A DNA stretch of 64,000 nucleotides from Corythoichthys intestinalis (Eukaryota > Chordata > Actinopteri > Syngnathiformes > Syngnathidae). A model generated the notes under the pieces. That model was given only the letters and a program-made list of their open reading frames with translations, did not search any database and was not told where the DNA came from. Within the stretch, counting starts at the first letter, position 1. The number at the start of each line of letters is the position of its first letter. Below are positions 43,137 through 55,941 of the stretch, one piece after another. The stretch lies in assembly GCF_030265065.1 (NCBI RefSeq), contig NC_080402.1:53565001-53629000 (forward strand). The letters run 5' to 3'. The position numbers and the translations under genes are program-made.

Positions 43137-43681
43137 ATGGGTGTGCATTGTTGTGTCACCGGGTGCAACAGTGTCTCCTGCGACAAAAAAAAAAAAAGGG
43201 CGAGGAAAACTGGACTCACTTCTCACCGTTTTTCTGCATGGAGGGCCAAATATCAGATCACGAAGGCACGACGGATGGCTGGGTTGCAGCGGTTCGTCGG
43301 AAAAGCATTTCTTTTGATCATATTTCTGCTGGAATGAGAGCGTGTTCCCGTCATCTCTACTCTTGTAAGTAGAACGATTTATCCGTTTTGGTTTCAATAC
43401 GTTTTTTTATTTTTTTTTACCGTTGTGTAAATCTGCCTCGGTAGCAATGCTAACCTACTCCTCCTCCTCACCTACCTGTTGTGTTACTAGGAAAACCTGC
43501 ATATGAAATGCTGACAACACATCCCGATTGGTCACCATATCTCTTCTTGGGTTATTCCGAGGTCAAGCGCACCACATCGGAGCGTTATGAGAGGTTGGAA
43601 AGGCGAAGAGTGCACGCTGAAACTTCAGTTTGCTCTGCTCTTACAAACACGATCCCAAGTGTTGTTGTGAAAAGTCAATAA
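43137..43681 (+). pseudogene. THAP-domain gene in the left arm (two exons, frame slip)
   Basis: Exon 1 (43137-43364) encodes MGVHCCVTGCNSVSCDKKKK. After an A-run where the frame slips it continues RRMAG/WVAAVRRKSISFD and ACSRHLYS, then a GTAAG donor. Exon 2 (43491-43681, after a TACTAG acceptor) encodes GKPAYEMLTTHPDWSPYLFL and ends VVVKSQ, stop, with AATAAA overlapping the stop. The cysteine pair, WVAAVRR and CSRH are THAP-domain landmarks, and GKPAYEM...DW.P follows the THAP domain in fish transposon proteins I recall. The long A-run makes a sequencing or replication slip plausible. Confidence 0.65.
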
Positions 43682-43879
43682 AATATGAATACCAAAACAT
43701 GACTTGAACAACTTCCTGACAAACTGTAACTGCTTGTTGTTTACTTCAGGTCTTCATAATAAACAGGTGTAATAATTACAAAGTCAGGTGACTTAATTTT
43801 GTTATTCTATTTGGAATATGCATTGACAATGTGTGGACAGTGTTGTAGACAAGAACTGGGACTGATAAGTTGCAATAGA

Positions 43880-44600
43880 TTTATTTCAAGTAATGCAACT
43901 TCTCCAATACAATATTTGAGCTGACAGTTTAAAATCTTTAAATTAGTGCAAACAAGGCCCACCCTCTGATAGGGTCAGCAAATATTATATAATTATAATA
44001 TATACAAGTTTAACATAAATGTGTCTTTGTCAAAGCAGTTTAAAAACTATTTACTGGCCTTGGGTAAATTGCCAGACAGAATAAATATGTGGTTTAAAGT
44101 TCTTGCATTTCCATTTTAGGTATTGCAAGTTCTCCAACACAATATTTGAACTGACAGTTTAAAATCCTTTTAGTGCAAAATGGCCCACACTCTGACAGGG
44201 GGTAGCAAATATTATAATACATAATACATTATAAAAAGCTATATACTATATAAATACAAGATCACAACAAAACCTGTATTTTTCAAAGCAGTTAAAAAAA
44301 CATTCAGTGGCCTCAGGTAGATAAAGGTGTATAAATATGTACATTACAGTTCTTGCATTTCTATTTTAGGTATTGCAACTTTTCCAACACTATTTGAATT
44401 GACAGTCTAAAGTCTACATTAGTGCAAACAAGAATAATTATAAATAATAATAGAATTTATCAATTCAACATTACAATGAAACGTGTCTTTGTCAAAGTGG
44501 TTAAAAAAAACAACACTTCACTGGCCTTAGTTAAATAGCCAGGCAGAATAAATATGTGCATTAAAGTTCTTGCATTTTCACAAGTTAAAAGCCCGCAGTT
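43880..44600 (+). repeat. Tandem repeat of about 230-250 bp, three units
   Basis: The phrase TTCTCCAAYACAATATTTGA and its surroundings recur at about 43900, 44130 and 44380, preceded by TTCTTGCATTT and followed by GACAGTTTAAAATC. A fourth partial unit starts near 44566. Units have diverged by small indels. They fill the loop between the two THAP arms. Confidence 0.75.
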
Positions 44601-44689
44601 TATCAGCAAGAAAGGCAGACCCAGACGACGTCTGCTGCAGGGGCTTGTTTGATTCCGACACAAGACAAATGGAACCACTCAATTGAACA

Positions 44690-45113
44690 AATTTTCTTTG
44701 TCAAATAATCCAAGAAGAGAGATGGTGACCAATCGGGATGTCTTGTCAGCAGGTTTACCTAGTAACACAACAGGTAGGTGAGAAGGAGGAGTAGGTTAGC
44801 ATTGCTACCGAGGCAGATTTACACAACGGTAAAAAAATAAAATAAAAAAACGTATTGAAACCAAAACGGATAAATCGTTCAACTTACAAGAGTAGAGATG
44901 ACGGGAACACGCTCTCATTCCAGCAGAAATATGATCAAAAGAAATGCTTTTCCGACGAACCGCTGCAACCCAGCCATCCGTCGTGCCTTCGTGATCTGAT
45001 ATCTGGTCCTCCATGCAGAAAAACGGTGAGAAGTGAGTCCAGTTTTCCTCGCCCTTTTTTTTTTTGTCGCAGGAGACACTGTTGCACCCGGTAACACAAC
45101 AATGCACACCCAT
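44690..45113 (-). pseudogene. THAP-domain gene in the right arm (inverted copy)
   Basis: On the minus strand the ATG at 45113 opens the same MGVHCCVTGCNSVSCDKKKK and continues, in shifted frames after the A-run, to WVAAVRRKSISFD and ACSRHLYS. The partial second exon at about 44695-44765 matches KPA and HPDW but lacks about ten bases. The copy truncates near 44690, before the C-terminal part found in the left arm. Confidence 0.62.
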
Positions 45114-45787
45114 ATTTTCTTTCTAATACACCGAAGGAATTAGGTTAGCACTACCACACGTTACAATCCCCGTTGAGCCTGCCGGAAGCATATTGCCAGC
45201 ATGGCGGCCTAGCCAAACAGTGACGTAGTACGTCCCATTCCCTATTGCAAAATAACTCCACACCATTGCAAAGGAGGTAAATACTGTGAGCAGCAAAAAT
45301 AAAAACTGTCCTGTCCAAGGACACTTTTCCCCCCCCTTTTATTCAGATTTGTTTTTTCGGTCAAATTTTTTGGCACATTGTCCTCATGAGTGAATGTTTC
45401 TAATCAATTTTAATTTGGTATTATTTACTGATTTTATTACATTTTATTTTTCTGTATCAAATGGTCAAAAATGTACCTTGAGTGTATTTTTTAGTTTGGA
45501 TGTGACTTTTTTTTTTTTTTTTTTAATTCAGGCAAATTGATGCACGTCAAGTATTCTCTGTTACAAACAAAACAATGTTAATAAAGTTATACTTTATTAT
45601 AAGTTGATCTATGTTACTTTTTTTCTTTATTAGAAAAAAAGGACACAATGTTAGGCAGATGCGTATTTATAATAGTAATTTTATAGACAAATGATACCAT
45701 TTACAGTGGCGGCAGAGAGTTTGGGGGGGCGCGAAACATTTACGTCTTCCTTAGGGGGGCGTGACAGAAAATAATTGAGAAGCACTG

Positions 45788-46360
45788 CAATAAAGTGAGA
45801 TTATTATGAAAAAGATTTTACAAGATAAACGCATTTTTCACATTTTAAAATTTTTTATACCTTTTTCCACAATAGCCCTTTTATTTCATTATGTCATTTT
45901 TCAGCTCAATTATACTTTCGAGATAAAAAGCATTTTTCACAAAGAATTTTTTTTCATAATGTCTTTTCCGCAATGGCATTTAGATTTCATAATGTGGTTT
46001 TTCAGCACAATGAGATTTTACAAGATAAGCAATTTTCACACTTTTTTTTTCCCATACTGTCTTTTTCCACAATGGCCTTTATATTTCATATCGTTGTTTT
46101 CCAGCACAATGAAGCGAGTGCTGTCAGTCAAATACATTATGAAAAAAATTAATCTGGGGAGAAGTGTTTCTTTTTATATTTTAAAATCTCATTGTGTTGA
46201 AAAAACATTATGAAGTAAAAAGGATATTGTGGAAAAAAGCATTATAAATTTGAAAAAAAAAAAAAAAACACTGGAAAAAAGCTTTTTATCATAATATAAC
46301 CTAATATTGCATTATTTTACATTTTGAGAGCCATATTCCACAATTTGTCTATTTTTTATC
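45788..46360. repeat. AT-rich minisatellite-like DNA, no gene
   Basis: Words such as CACAATGGCCTTTATATTTC and TTTTTCAGCACAATGA recur at roughly 115 bp spacing between 45806 and 46110, and their complement appears near 46190-46240. No convincing coding potential remains after accounting for the repeats. The upstream edge of tandem unit 3 begins near 46360, matching window position 1. Confidence 0.55.
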
Positions 46361-46838
46361 AAAAGGTATTATTCATTTCAAAATACACTAACAAAAATTC
46401 AATGTTATGTATAAATTTAGATTATTATTATTTGTATTTAAAAAAAAAAAATCTATTATGACCTCACAGCTTTACTCGTTGGCTGCTACTGATGGCAATA
46501 CACGCCCAATCCATTTTAACTGTTGAAATAGATTAGACCTGTATTGTCGTCAATTGGTGATTTCGTTCATTTCCTTCTATTACTAACAACCACAACACAT
46601 AATCTATGACCTTGTTTGGCAGTGAATGAGTTAAACTAGTGATAATTTTTGAATGGATGTCCAATGTAGTGCCACCTGTCCTGAAAGGGTTAAGATTTTT
46701 TTTTTTTTTTTTTTAATGATTAGTAATGATGAATAAATAAAAATAAAAAGAAATTAAATAAAAGACAGAAAAAACAATTAGTTGAATAATTGGAAGTTCT
46801 CAAGTAGGATGTCCAGAGGAGGTGGCGCCAAAACATGA

Positions 46839-46878
46839 TGACGTCACAAAGAGACGAACTGGCCTTTGATGTCACGTG
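46839..46878 (+). promoter_or_regulatory. Proximal promoter block of copy 3
   Basis: TGACGTCA (46839-46846) and CACGTG (46873-46878) occur at the spacing seen at copies 1 and 2, within the same GGCGCCAAAAC ... CCTTTGATGTCACGTGAG context about 110 bp before the ATG. Confidence 0.55.
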
Positions 46879-46989
46879 AGCATCTCAACAGCATCCAAAC
46901 GAGCAGGTGGAAATCCGTCAGATGCTGCATTCGAGCGCAAGCGATTCATCGGAACATAGGCACGCGACTCATCTGGAGACATTTCTACC

Positions 46990-47739
46990 ATGGAACACCT
47001 CACGTCTGAACTTTCTGCATTCGTTGAATGGCTGGGAGGTAAGTTTGATTAAACTTGTTTTATTTGCCAAAACCTTTTTGCGTCGTGCCTAATTGTTGTG
47101 AACTTCACCGTGTAAATTCGCGTTTTGGTCGTCATGCGTTCACGGAAAACTTTTCAATAGCTTAACGCTTTACAGTTAACATTTAGCAAACTTTTAACTG
47201 TCATTCAGACTCGCCGAGTCAAAAATAACACTTTGAATATCGCGTCACGTGAAATCGTTTGCACGCTTACTACATTTTAAAATTTAATATGACAATATAC
47301 ATGCATATTTTCGTGTTTTTCTGCGCGTCGGTGATCATTAATCCTCGCTTTTCGATCGATGCATCGCGGTTGTCCACTTCAGTTCAAATTTAAGAACGTG
47401 AACGTTATTCATGTCTACTGTAAAAATGAAATTTACGGGGAGGTTTATATTGTGTTGTATGTTCTATCATTTGTACAACACTTTTCAGGTTAACGTTTAG
47501 ATTGCCGTTATCTCGAGAAATTTGTTCAATTGAAATATTTCTTCACAATAAAGCAGGCAATGAAATTTGCGAATAAACTGCCACCTAACCAGGATTTTTG
47601 TACAGCAATCATCCGTTAAAAAAAAAAAAAGAATCCTGCGAAATCCTGAAAAGAACTCTTCTATTTTATGAAAAGCGTTTTGTGGTTTTGCCTTTCACCA
47701 AATGCCACATGAATGGATGTAGATAAAGATCATTATAAC

Positions 47740-47772
<33 letters not shown>

Positions 47773-50700
47773 CATTATTTTAAGTAAATAAATAATCTTC
47801 TGACTTGTGCAATTGTATGTTAAAATCCGCGCTTTCGACTCATGTTGAGGGCAGCGCTCTATGTCAAATACTTCATTTTTTACGGTGCTTTAAAGACACC
47901 ACATGATTGAACAGGCTGGCGTGAACATAGAGCGGCAACCTTGCGTCTGATTGGTATAAAAGGAGTAATGTGATTTTGTTGCGACGTCTCATTGGTGAAA
48001 TTGATAGAGCTACTCTAGGCATCGCTGGCAAAAAATGAATAAATCAATCTAATATGTTGAGTAAAGAGGAAAAATGTAATGACTCTTGTGTAAAAGTAAC
48101 AGAGTAAGGGTAGTGTTTTTTCTTCACAAATCTCAAGTAAAAGTAAAAAGCATAGCTTGGTAAAACTACTCTTCGAAGTACATTTTTCTCAAAAAGTTAA
48201 TCAAGTAAATGTCACGGACTACATGTAATGTGTTACTACCCACTTCTGATCATTGGTTGCTCATCCATGTTCTCTTCTCTTATTGACTGTAGAGTACCTA
48301 CCAGAGCTTACTGCTGGTTCATCAGAAGGCCGAGGCTCTGCAATAGGGATGACTACTTCTACTGACATGGATTTGAAAATGGACAACGCTGAGAATAAAA
48401 CAACTAACTGGCTGCAGCTGTTGCGCAAAACAGACAGCAACCGCAAAATGGTCATTGCCTCTCTGGCTTTCCAAAAGACCTGGGCACAGGTAGGTAGACA
48501 GTTTTGGAAGCCCCCCCCCCCCCCCCCTAAAAAACTTGGTTCATACAAATTATATGCACAATCATACTTATTTTCAACTTACAGGTATGTCGTCTGCTGG
48601 AAGGCCTGGAGCACGAGTATAAGAGGATGGAGGACTGGTGCTGCCCAACAGGCAAACCTGACTCCAGCGCTCAGTTGGACCATGTAACTTCCATAATCAG
48701 TAAACACCTGAAACAGAAGGAATTCTTCCTCAAGGTTGAAATCACACCATTAAATATTTAAGCAGAGTTCATACAATGTTGAATGTCTAATCTGCTGTAA
48801 TTGTGTTTTCCCTCATTCAGGCCTGCACGTTAACCAAGGGCATCGCAGGGATCTTCTACCAGTACGTAGAGAGGAACGGTGCTACAATGGGAAGGCTCAG
48901 TGACGACCAAGAAGAGCATTTTACAGGTCAGTTTGGAGGATAATAGTTTCTTATCTATATATAGCTCTAAAGAGCACTCAAAGTTGATGGGCGGAGCTGA
49001 AATACCCAATATTAGTAGTTTGATTTTCTATAAGTAATAATTTTCTAGCATTAGTAACAAATCACAAATGTAATGAACAAATAATGCTGTAATTCGCCAA
49101 AGTGAGTGGGATTAACAGAATTTAAAGATTATTTAACGTATGTAAAAATTAAAAAAAAAAAAATTATTTAAATGGTTTGTAGTTTTTCTCTCAACTATCA
49201 CTGAAGAGTGTAGCACTTTGAGTTTTGCCAACTACCCAGTAAGGTAAGTAGCTATTGGCGATCCTAAAAGTTTCATCACTAAATTTGCATAACTGCCAAT
49301 TTGCATTTAATTGTAATGGACGCTGGAGGAGAGAGGAATCAAAAAGTGAGTTAAAAAGCACCCAAAATAAGTTTAGAACTACAAATGAACGCTAACATTT
49401 TTTTTAACATAGCCAAGCTAAATGGACCAGAAGTCGCTTGCTGCTTATGACAAAAAAAAAAAGTCGCCAGATTTAGCGAGGAAATTGCCAAGTTGGCAAC
49501 ACTGAACACTATAAAACTCACTTACACTTTAATAAATGACACTTGATTCTAAATATTTTTGAATAGAGGAACGTTAAAATAGCACTATGATCTCTTACGT
49601 TAACGCTCAAACTGCTTGCCGAAGGCACTAGGAAATACAGTATATTAGCTGAATTTTACGGTAATGATTTAAATGGAACATCTTGCATCTATATAATATT
49701 TTGTGTGTTTTTTTTTCTTTTTATAGGTATCTTGAATGATTTGTGTGTGAGAGAGAACCGTGTCCTCAGTTTATGAAATGCCAGAAAGCGGCAACTGGAC
49801 CAGTGTCTGCAGTTTTTGGCGTTGGAACGCCGTGCCATACAGGTGACTGAGTTAGAAATCATTAGTTTCAACCAGTCAACATTGTGTGACTTGACCAAAA
49901 ACATAACAACTTTTTGTCTTTAGGCCCAGAAGAGAATACAAGAAATGGGCGAGGTTTACCTGTTGATGCACTACTCCACCGGCTCAGGCATCGGCTTCAG
50001 GCAGGAGCTGCTGAAGGAGAAGGAAAACCTTAACATCATCAGCAAGGTGGGTTCGGCGTCACACCCTCATCTCAATGTTTGGATGCAAGCATTCAAAAAT
50101 GGTCTTATTGGCTCCTCCACAGCAAATTGAAGAATGCGTTAAGCTTCTCATCCAACTGGCAGACGGGTACTGCGCAAAAGGACACAGCCATGCCGGCAAG
50201 ATGAAAACATGTGTTTTGGCAGTCGACCGGTGCTACCAGGATTTGAACCGGCGAATGGGAAAGCACCGCTGCAGCTTGGAGAAAGTAAGTCTAATTTGAC
50301 AATGATACCAGCTATGAAGCTTTTTCAACGGTGTACAAGCTACACAAGGGGTATGATGTCTATCACTGTCAATGGGAGTGAATGAGTTCAGGGCAACTAG
50401 CAAATAAATAATAGGGATATCGCAACAAATGTATTTATAGTGGTACTCAGAAAATTCGAATATCCTGAAAAGGTTGTTGGACTTCTGCAATTCAACTTAA
50501 AAGATGAATTTGACATATTAAATGAATGAATAAAACGCAAAAGATTGTATTTTCGGCTCAATAAAATTTTTCTTCCATGTTAATTTTCCAAAATATAACA
50601 ACTTTCACTTGATATTCTAATTTAAATTTTTATTGCGCATGCGCAGTAGTTCCTTCATTATAATTGTTGATTATTATTAATAAATACAAAAATATATAAA

Positions 50701-52436
50701 TACATGTGCAATAATCTTATTGTAACATGTATTTGTTACATGTTTTGATGCATTTTTATAAATTATAAAAGATTTATGTCTGAATTTTGGGGCGCTTGGA
50801 AAAGATTCGGGCATTTACAATTACGTGTCTCTACTTACAGATGCAGAACCAATGATTTTTTTAAATAGAGGTACCACTGTACATTGAAGTACCTTTGATC
50901 TATAATGCAACAATAAAACATGTACAGAAACTAATCTTTGACAAGTTATTGAAATAATATAAAATGAAGAAAAATTAAGAATCAAGGATAAATGAAGAGA
51001 GAAACAAAGGAGAAACTCAGGAAAAATAATCTAATAAAGTGCTGAATGCAAACAGCATTTTCCCAAATAAAACTATTCAAGTCATCTGGTGAAAATTCTT
51101 CTAGTTTTAATATTGCGATATACTGTACATCGCAAACCCCTAAAAAGTCACAATGTCAGTTTTTTTCCAATATTGTTCAGCCCTAATGTAGGCTGAAGTC
51201 AAGCTTATTGTGCGTGCGTATGATATTTTCATAATTTGCTGCGGGTCAGTAAAAACTGGGCAGTTGGCCCACGGGCAATAGTTTGGACACCACTAATCTA
51301 AATAAAAGTGACTTTACTGACTAAATTGTTATAACTTTTAAGACTGCAAAAATCATTTAGCATATTACTAACTCAAAACAATAAATTACTCCCTGTTTCT
51401 TGGTCTGTTTCTAGTTGACCGGCGCTAAGTACTCGGCTGCCCATTACCCCAGGAAGAAGAAGCATGAAGGTAATGGTAAGTTAAATAAGGTCTTGTTTTG
51501 GTGTAGGGCACTTTTACAACTGTACAATGGAACCTCTGAAATGGAATGTTCCAAAAGTGATACTGTGAAAGCCAGCTGAAGCATTTATTTGATATCCTTA
51601 ATATGGTCTATGTACTAGCAGACTCTTTGGCCTAACTAATAGGACAATTAGTGCACTAGTACCATGATGGACGTGCTTTTTGGGTTTTTTTTTTTCCCTC
51701 CTACGCTATGTTATTTCTGCACACAAATAGAACACCTACCATATATACTAACGTAGAGGTCGCACCCCTAGTTTGTAGTTAAAAAAGAAGGCATTTTACT
51801 GTAGATATAGGTTGCAATATAGACAGTTTTTGGGCCAATTGTCTATACCAATATGACTGAAACACAAAGCACGGTACATTTTCTTGTGATTTAAAGACTA
51901 TATTTTCATTATTTGACACTTGCAGCTTTGTCTGTTGGTTGTATATTATTTGGAGCTTAACTTGCCTGTATAGTTAGCGTAAGTAGCTAATACTAAGTTG
52001 TATGCTTTTAAAGTTTAATGATGGTCTAAATTGGGAAATGGTCAGAGAGAGGACAGCATGTCGGGCGTATAGAAAAATGTCATTAAAACAATTGCGAGTG
52101 TATACAGTACATGTTTATTAGACAAGCAAAAATTATTATGGGTCTTGTACTCTGATCCTCAAAGATTTGGACGTTCCATTGTACCACACCTGTAACTAAA
52201 ACATTTTTAAATTATTTGCAGCTATTCCTTATTTCATTGTTTTTGACACAAAGTTGATTTTTATTCACAGACATCTTGCACGGAAACGGCATGATGCCAA
52301 GATCGTGTCGCACACTCAATCTGTGGGTGTAAAAAAATGATGTAAGAACGAGCGGAGTTGACGGATGTTTTGTCTTTTAGGTCCCAGTTGGAAAAAGTGG
52401 CTCAACAAAAGTTTGTGGTGGCCAAACCATAATTAA
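46990..52436 (+). pseudogene. TRIO/Kalirin-like spectrin-repeat gene, copy 3 (broken)
   Basis: Exons by alignment: 46990-47038, 48293-48489, 48585-48734, 48821-48926, 49727-49842, 49924-50046, 50123-50284, 51415-51475, 52271 to about 52319 (truncated) and 52381-52436. Exons 1-4 and 6-8 are open and the first reads MEHLTSELSAFVEWLGG. Exon 5 carries an in-frame TGA at 49774-49776 where copies 1 and 2 have TGG (Trp). Exon 9 has lost its last third and its donor in a short deletion joining the exon to intron 9. A product stopping in exon 5 would have about 182 residues. The 3' UTR is cut off at about 52555 by unrelated DNA and lacks the AATAAA found after copies 1 and 2. Confidence 0.82.
48000..48248. 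mobile_element. Right-end remnant of the shared intron 1 hAT, copy 3
   Basis: It ends CTACCCACTTCTG at 48248, followed by ATCATTGG, the shared target duplication. The left CAGAGGTGGG end is deleted; sequence joins directly from flanking intron to the middle of the element near 47820. It confirms that the insertion predates the duplications. Confidence 0.7.
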
Positions 52437-52554
52437 GAAGTACGGTGGCTGGCAAACAAGTACATGAAGAGAGGTTTGGTGAAGAGATCCCCTCTCGGGA
52501 ACCAACTGTAAAATGTAAAAAAAAAAAAAAAACGGCTGTATAGCTGTATGGTAC

Positions 52555-52900
52555 CTTTCCCAAAGTTCCGGAAAGTTTATACCCATGAATCCCTCCACCA
52601 GCCCACACAACTTTTTAAATGAACGGCGTGTCATTCTGAAGTTTTGTTTCCACTCGAAAAGTTAAAACAGCAGCTGATCTGACGATCGATCTCCATGTTT
52701 TGCAACGTGACGCTTTGTTTTGATTAATCTGCGCATGTCAGACGGCAGTTGTCAAACGTCCTTTCGGAATAAAGGCAGACACATGTAAACGCTGGATCGG
52801 AATAGATGAAGTGACATGTAAACGGCTGATCTGAAATTTCCATTCGGAATTATTTGAATCGGTATGAATAAAAGTCAGCATGTAAACGTGGCTAGTGTTT
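52555..52900 (-). mobile_element. Harbinger-like fragment truncating the copy 3 unit
   Basis: Homology to copies 1 and 2 stops near 52555. On the minus strand, 52634 to 52555 encodes MTRRSFKKLCGLVEGFMG, similar to a segment of PIF/Harbinger nucleases I recall (TRRSFkKLCgLvEg). The following GCATGTAAACGTGGCTAGTG resembles the end of such elements. Only about 27 codons are present. The fragment marks the downstream breakpoint of unit 3. Confidence 0.45.
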
Positions 52901-53376
52901 TTTGCATTGAAATAACACTGACAAATAACACAGTCTTATTTTCGAGGTCTAGGCGTTATACCCATTCACGACGCTAGATGGCGCGAGATATCATTAAAGC
53001 GATGTTGTGTCATGACAGATCTCGGCTACTCTCAAATTTAACCAGTTTGCATTATTTTATTGCAATGTTTTTCCTTATTCAGATTTGTTTCAAGACTACA
53101 GTTACAGTTAGACTTCACTTTGATGGTTAATGCAGTTACTGCAATTTTGTTGTTTTATCACAATAGATTGGTTTGTTTACATTTCAAAAACCAGAAGCCA
53201 TTCATTTACGAATGTGATTGCACTTTAGTTTACATATTTAAATGTTCAGATATTAAGATTTGAATGAGGCAAAATAACATGCTTTTTCTCTCAAATATAT
53301 TGTTTTAATTATTTGTTTCAGATGTACTGTAATTATTTTCTGTAATAAAATGGTAAATGGTGTTATACTTATATAG

Positions 53377-55901
53377 TATGGAGGACCAAAGCTGCCAAAA
53401 TTAAAAATAAAAGTAATTAAAAATAAATCAATAAAAGGCAAAATATAAACGACTATAAATACAAAATAAGAATTAAGATACAAAAACTAAAAATAAATCC
53501 AAAAATAAATATGGAAATAAATAGCTAATTAAATAAAAGTAAAAAATAAAAATGAATATATATACAAAAATAAGAAATTACATTAAAAATGTAAGAATAA
53601 ATACAAAAATAAATGTGGAAATAAATACAAAAATAAATATATTGATTGAAATAAATGTCAATCAATAAATAAAAGCGCTTTGCCTTATATTTACTTATTT
53701 CATTGTCAGCGCCAACTTGCAAGTGGAAATGTAATTCAAATGAGGGGGCGTTCCTAATGGTGCCATGGGTTGAACTATTCGCTTATTGGTTGATCGACAT
53801 TCGATTTCTGAAATCTACTAGCCATGCCTGCCACAGATGACAGAACGTGGGTCTGAAAGTCAGGGAAACAGCCTACCTAGTTTAGTAGTCCTACTTGGTG
53901 AGAAGTGAGAGAATATGCATTATCCACCGCCGAATGTCAAAGCATGGTATAAGGTGAGTTTGTATGACAGTGGCATATTTTAAAATGAAAACTTGGTTAT
54001 TCGTATGGCATGCTGCACTCTCTATATATATCTGACTGCTACTGGTATCAAAGCTACTTGTAACTGCTCCAGTGTAGCTTAGCAGAAGTTACAACTAAGT
54101 TCTCATGAAAGCAAACGATATTCCTGCTCACCATAACATTGTTTTTAGAGTCTCTGACTTGAATAATTCCACTGACATCGCAACGTTGGATGCTGGGTGA
54201 TTACAGGGATCCCAGGATCTCATCCAAATTCTGGGTTCAGAATGATGCAAGGACGTCTCAGGTTCCGACGTACAAAGGTTCAGAGTAAGTGAATGTTATT
54301 AATAATTTGACTTGGACTATAGTTTCATTCATTCAAATGAAGTGTCAAGAGGAAATATTTGTGTTAAAAAAAAAAAATAACAAGCCGAATCATGACTTTG
54401 CCATCAGGGTTAAACCATTTTGTTATTTGAAGTCCTGTTTAAACACTAGAAATTACTTCTTCAGCTTTTATGCAATGCAACTTTTTAAATTGCAACTTGT
54501 TTTCCTGTTTTTTCATGGAGGACTTCGTGTGCAAGAATCCATGCCACGTCTGGATCCACCGGGAATTGTCCGCACACTACAACTACAAACTGTTCGGCGT
54601 AGATGATATTCTGTGCCAGCCCCCAACAGTCAAAGGCATAGCGATGGCAACCATAAAGTCATAAATTAAAGCTCTATATTGGGGGACTCGGAAGGAAGTA
54701 CAAAAATAAATTAAGACCATATTTTTTTCACCCATTTTGGAACGATAAACCCATATACAGTATAATATAGACCATTTTAAATTAAGTTTAAATATTTCAT
54801 GCTTTTATTATTTATTACGCGCTAGGAATCTAATTCATTTAGATTTGGAGTGCTTTCGCTGCCAGCCTCTCCCAGTCAAAAATTGATTGGATGTCAAGCG
54901 CTGTCAATGGCAGCCAATGAGTTAAATGTTGATGTTTATGGCTTGCAAAAATAAGAAACCCTAAAATTTTATGTCTCAGAATTACGAAAAAAAAAATTCT
55001 GGGCCCTGCAACACATTGTCTGTTATTGCAGAAATGTTGGTATAGTTTTAGTTGCCACTTCTGGGAGATGATTGGATGAAATTTTACCCATCAAAATCAA
55101 ATTATGAGGTGTGGCACGCCCTCTTTGCTTATTGGCTCTTTGAAAATGGCTTAACAAGTTCAACTTCAAAAGGGATAATGTAAAGTGCACATTTCTAATC
55201 AAAAACATAACATAAAAAAAAACAAAACAATAAAAGCATGAAATATCCCTGACCAAAAAAGTTAAATAAAATTATATAAATGTGAACACTTTCACAGTCT
55301 AGGGCTATGCACACACAGATGAGGCTAATCAATAACTAAATTTGCCATATACGATGTGTGCATGTTTAGTTATATTTTAGGACTAGTTGGTTCAACTTTA
55401 AATTACATATTTGCATTTTTATGTGATGGTCCACATGGTCATCCACCCATGTCGATGTCAGTCCCAGAAGTGCAGCTGCGACAGGCCTCGACTCCTGAAG
55501 AAATTCAGCAGATGTCAGAATTTTCTAATGTATTGAATGTCTACAACGAGACTATCCATCCTGCGTCAAATATTTGGACTTGTTTTAAATGACAGCATAG
55601 AATGTTGGTTGTCGTTGATGTGACATTACCTCAATAATGTGAAGAAATAATAAAGGCAATGATTGTTTTTCTGCAAAGTAATATTTTATTGATGACCAGT
55701 GTAATACAATACAAATGATAAACAGGCAATTGATGTACAAAAAAGGACTTCCAGCACAATTAAACTCGTTCATCAAAAAAATTGTCCACTGGACACCAAC
55801 ATGAGCCACTTAAGGTCAGTAACTTTTTCCCCTAATACTGGCCAACTGCTCATCATCAGCATTCCCTGAAATGTAAATTTATTGCGTCTTCGGGGAGCTT
55901 T

Positions 55902-55941
<40 letters not shown>

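Larger units (their letters stand above)
43004..45246. mobile_element. Foldback element with a THAP exon in each arm
   Basis: The arms 43004-43560 and 44690-45246 are inverted copies of about 550 bp. The outer ends read AATAGGGAATGGGACGTACT on each strand. Each arm contains the same THAP first exon, pointing inward, and the beginning of the next exon. The central 1.1 kb holds a tandem repeat of about 240 bp. The superfamily is not settled; THAP plus short ends suggests a P-like or ISL2EU-like origin. Confidence 0.72.
42347..45787 (+). mobile_element. BED-finger hAT element with a nested foldback element
   Basis: The left end CAGTACTTCTCAAATAG and, read inward from the right, CAGTGCTTCTCAATTAT are inverted repeats, each followed by a G/C-rich GGGGGGGCGC tract. 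This is a configuration I recall from ZBED-type hAT elements of fish. The flanks CCTTTAAG and CAATAAAG match at five of eight positions. The interior carries a BED-like finger ORF (42791-42979), then the foldback insertion (about 43004-45246), then an AT-rich 3' part. Confidence 0.7.
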
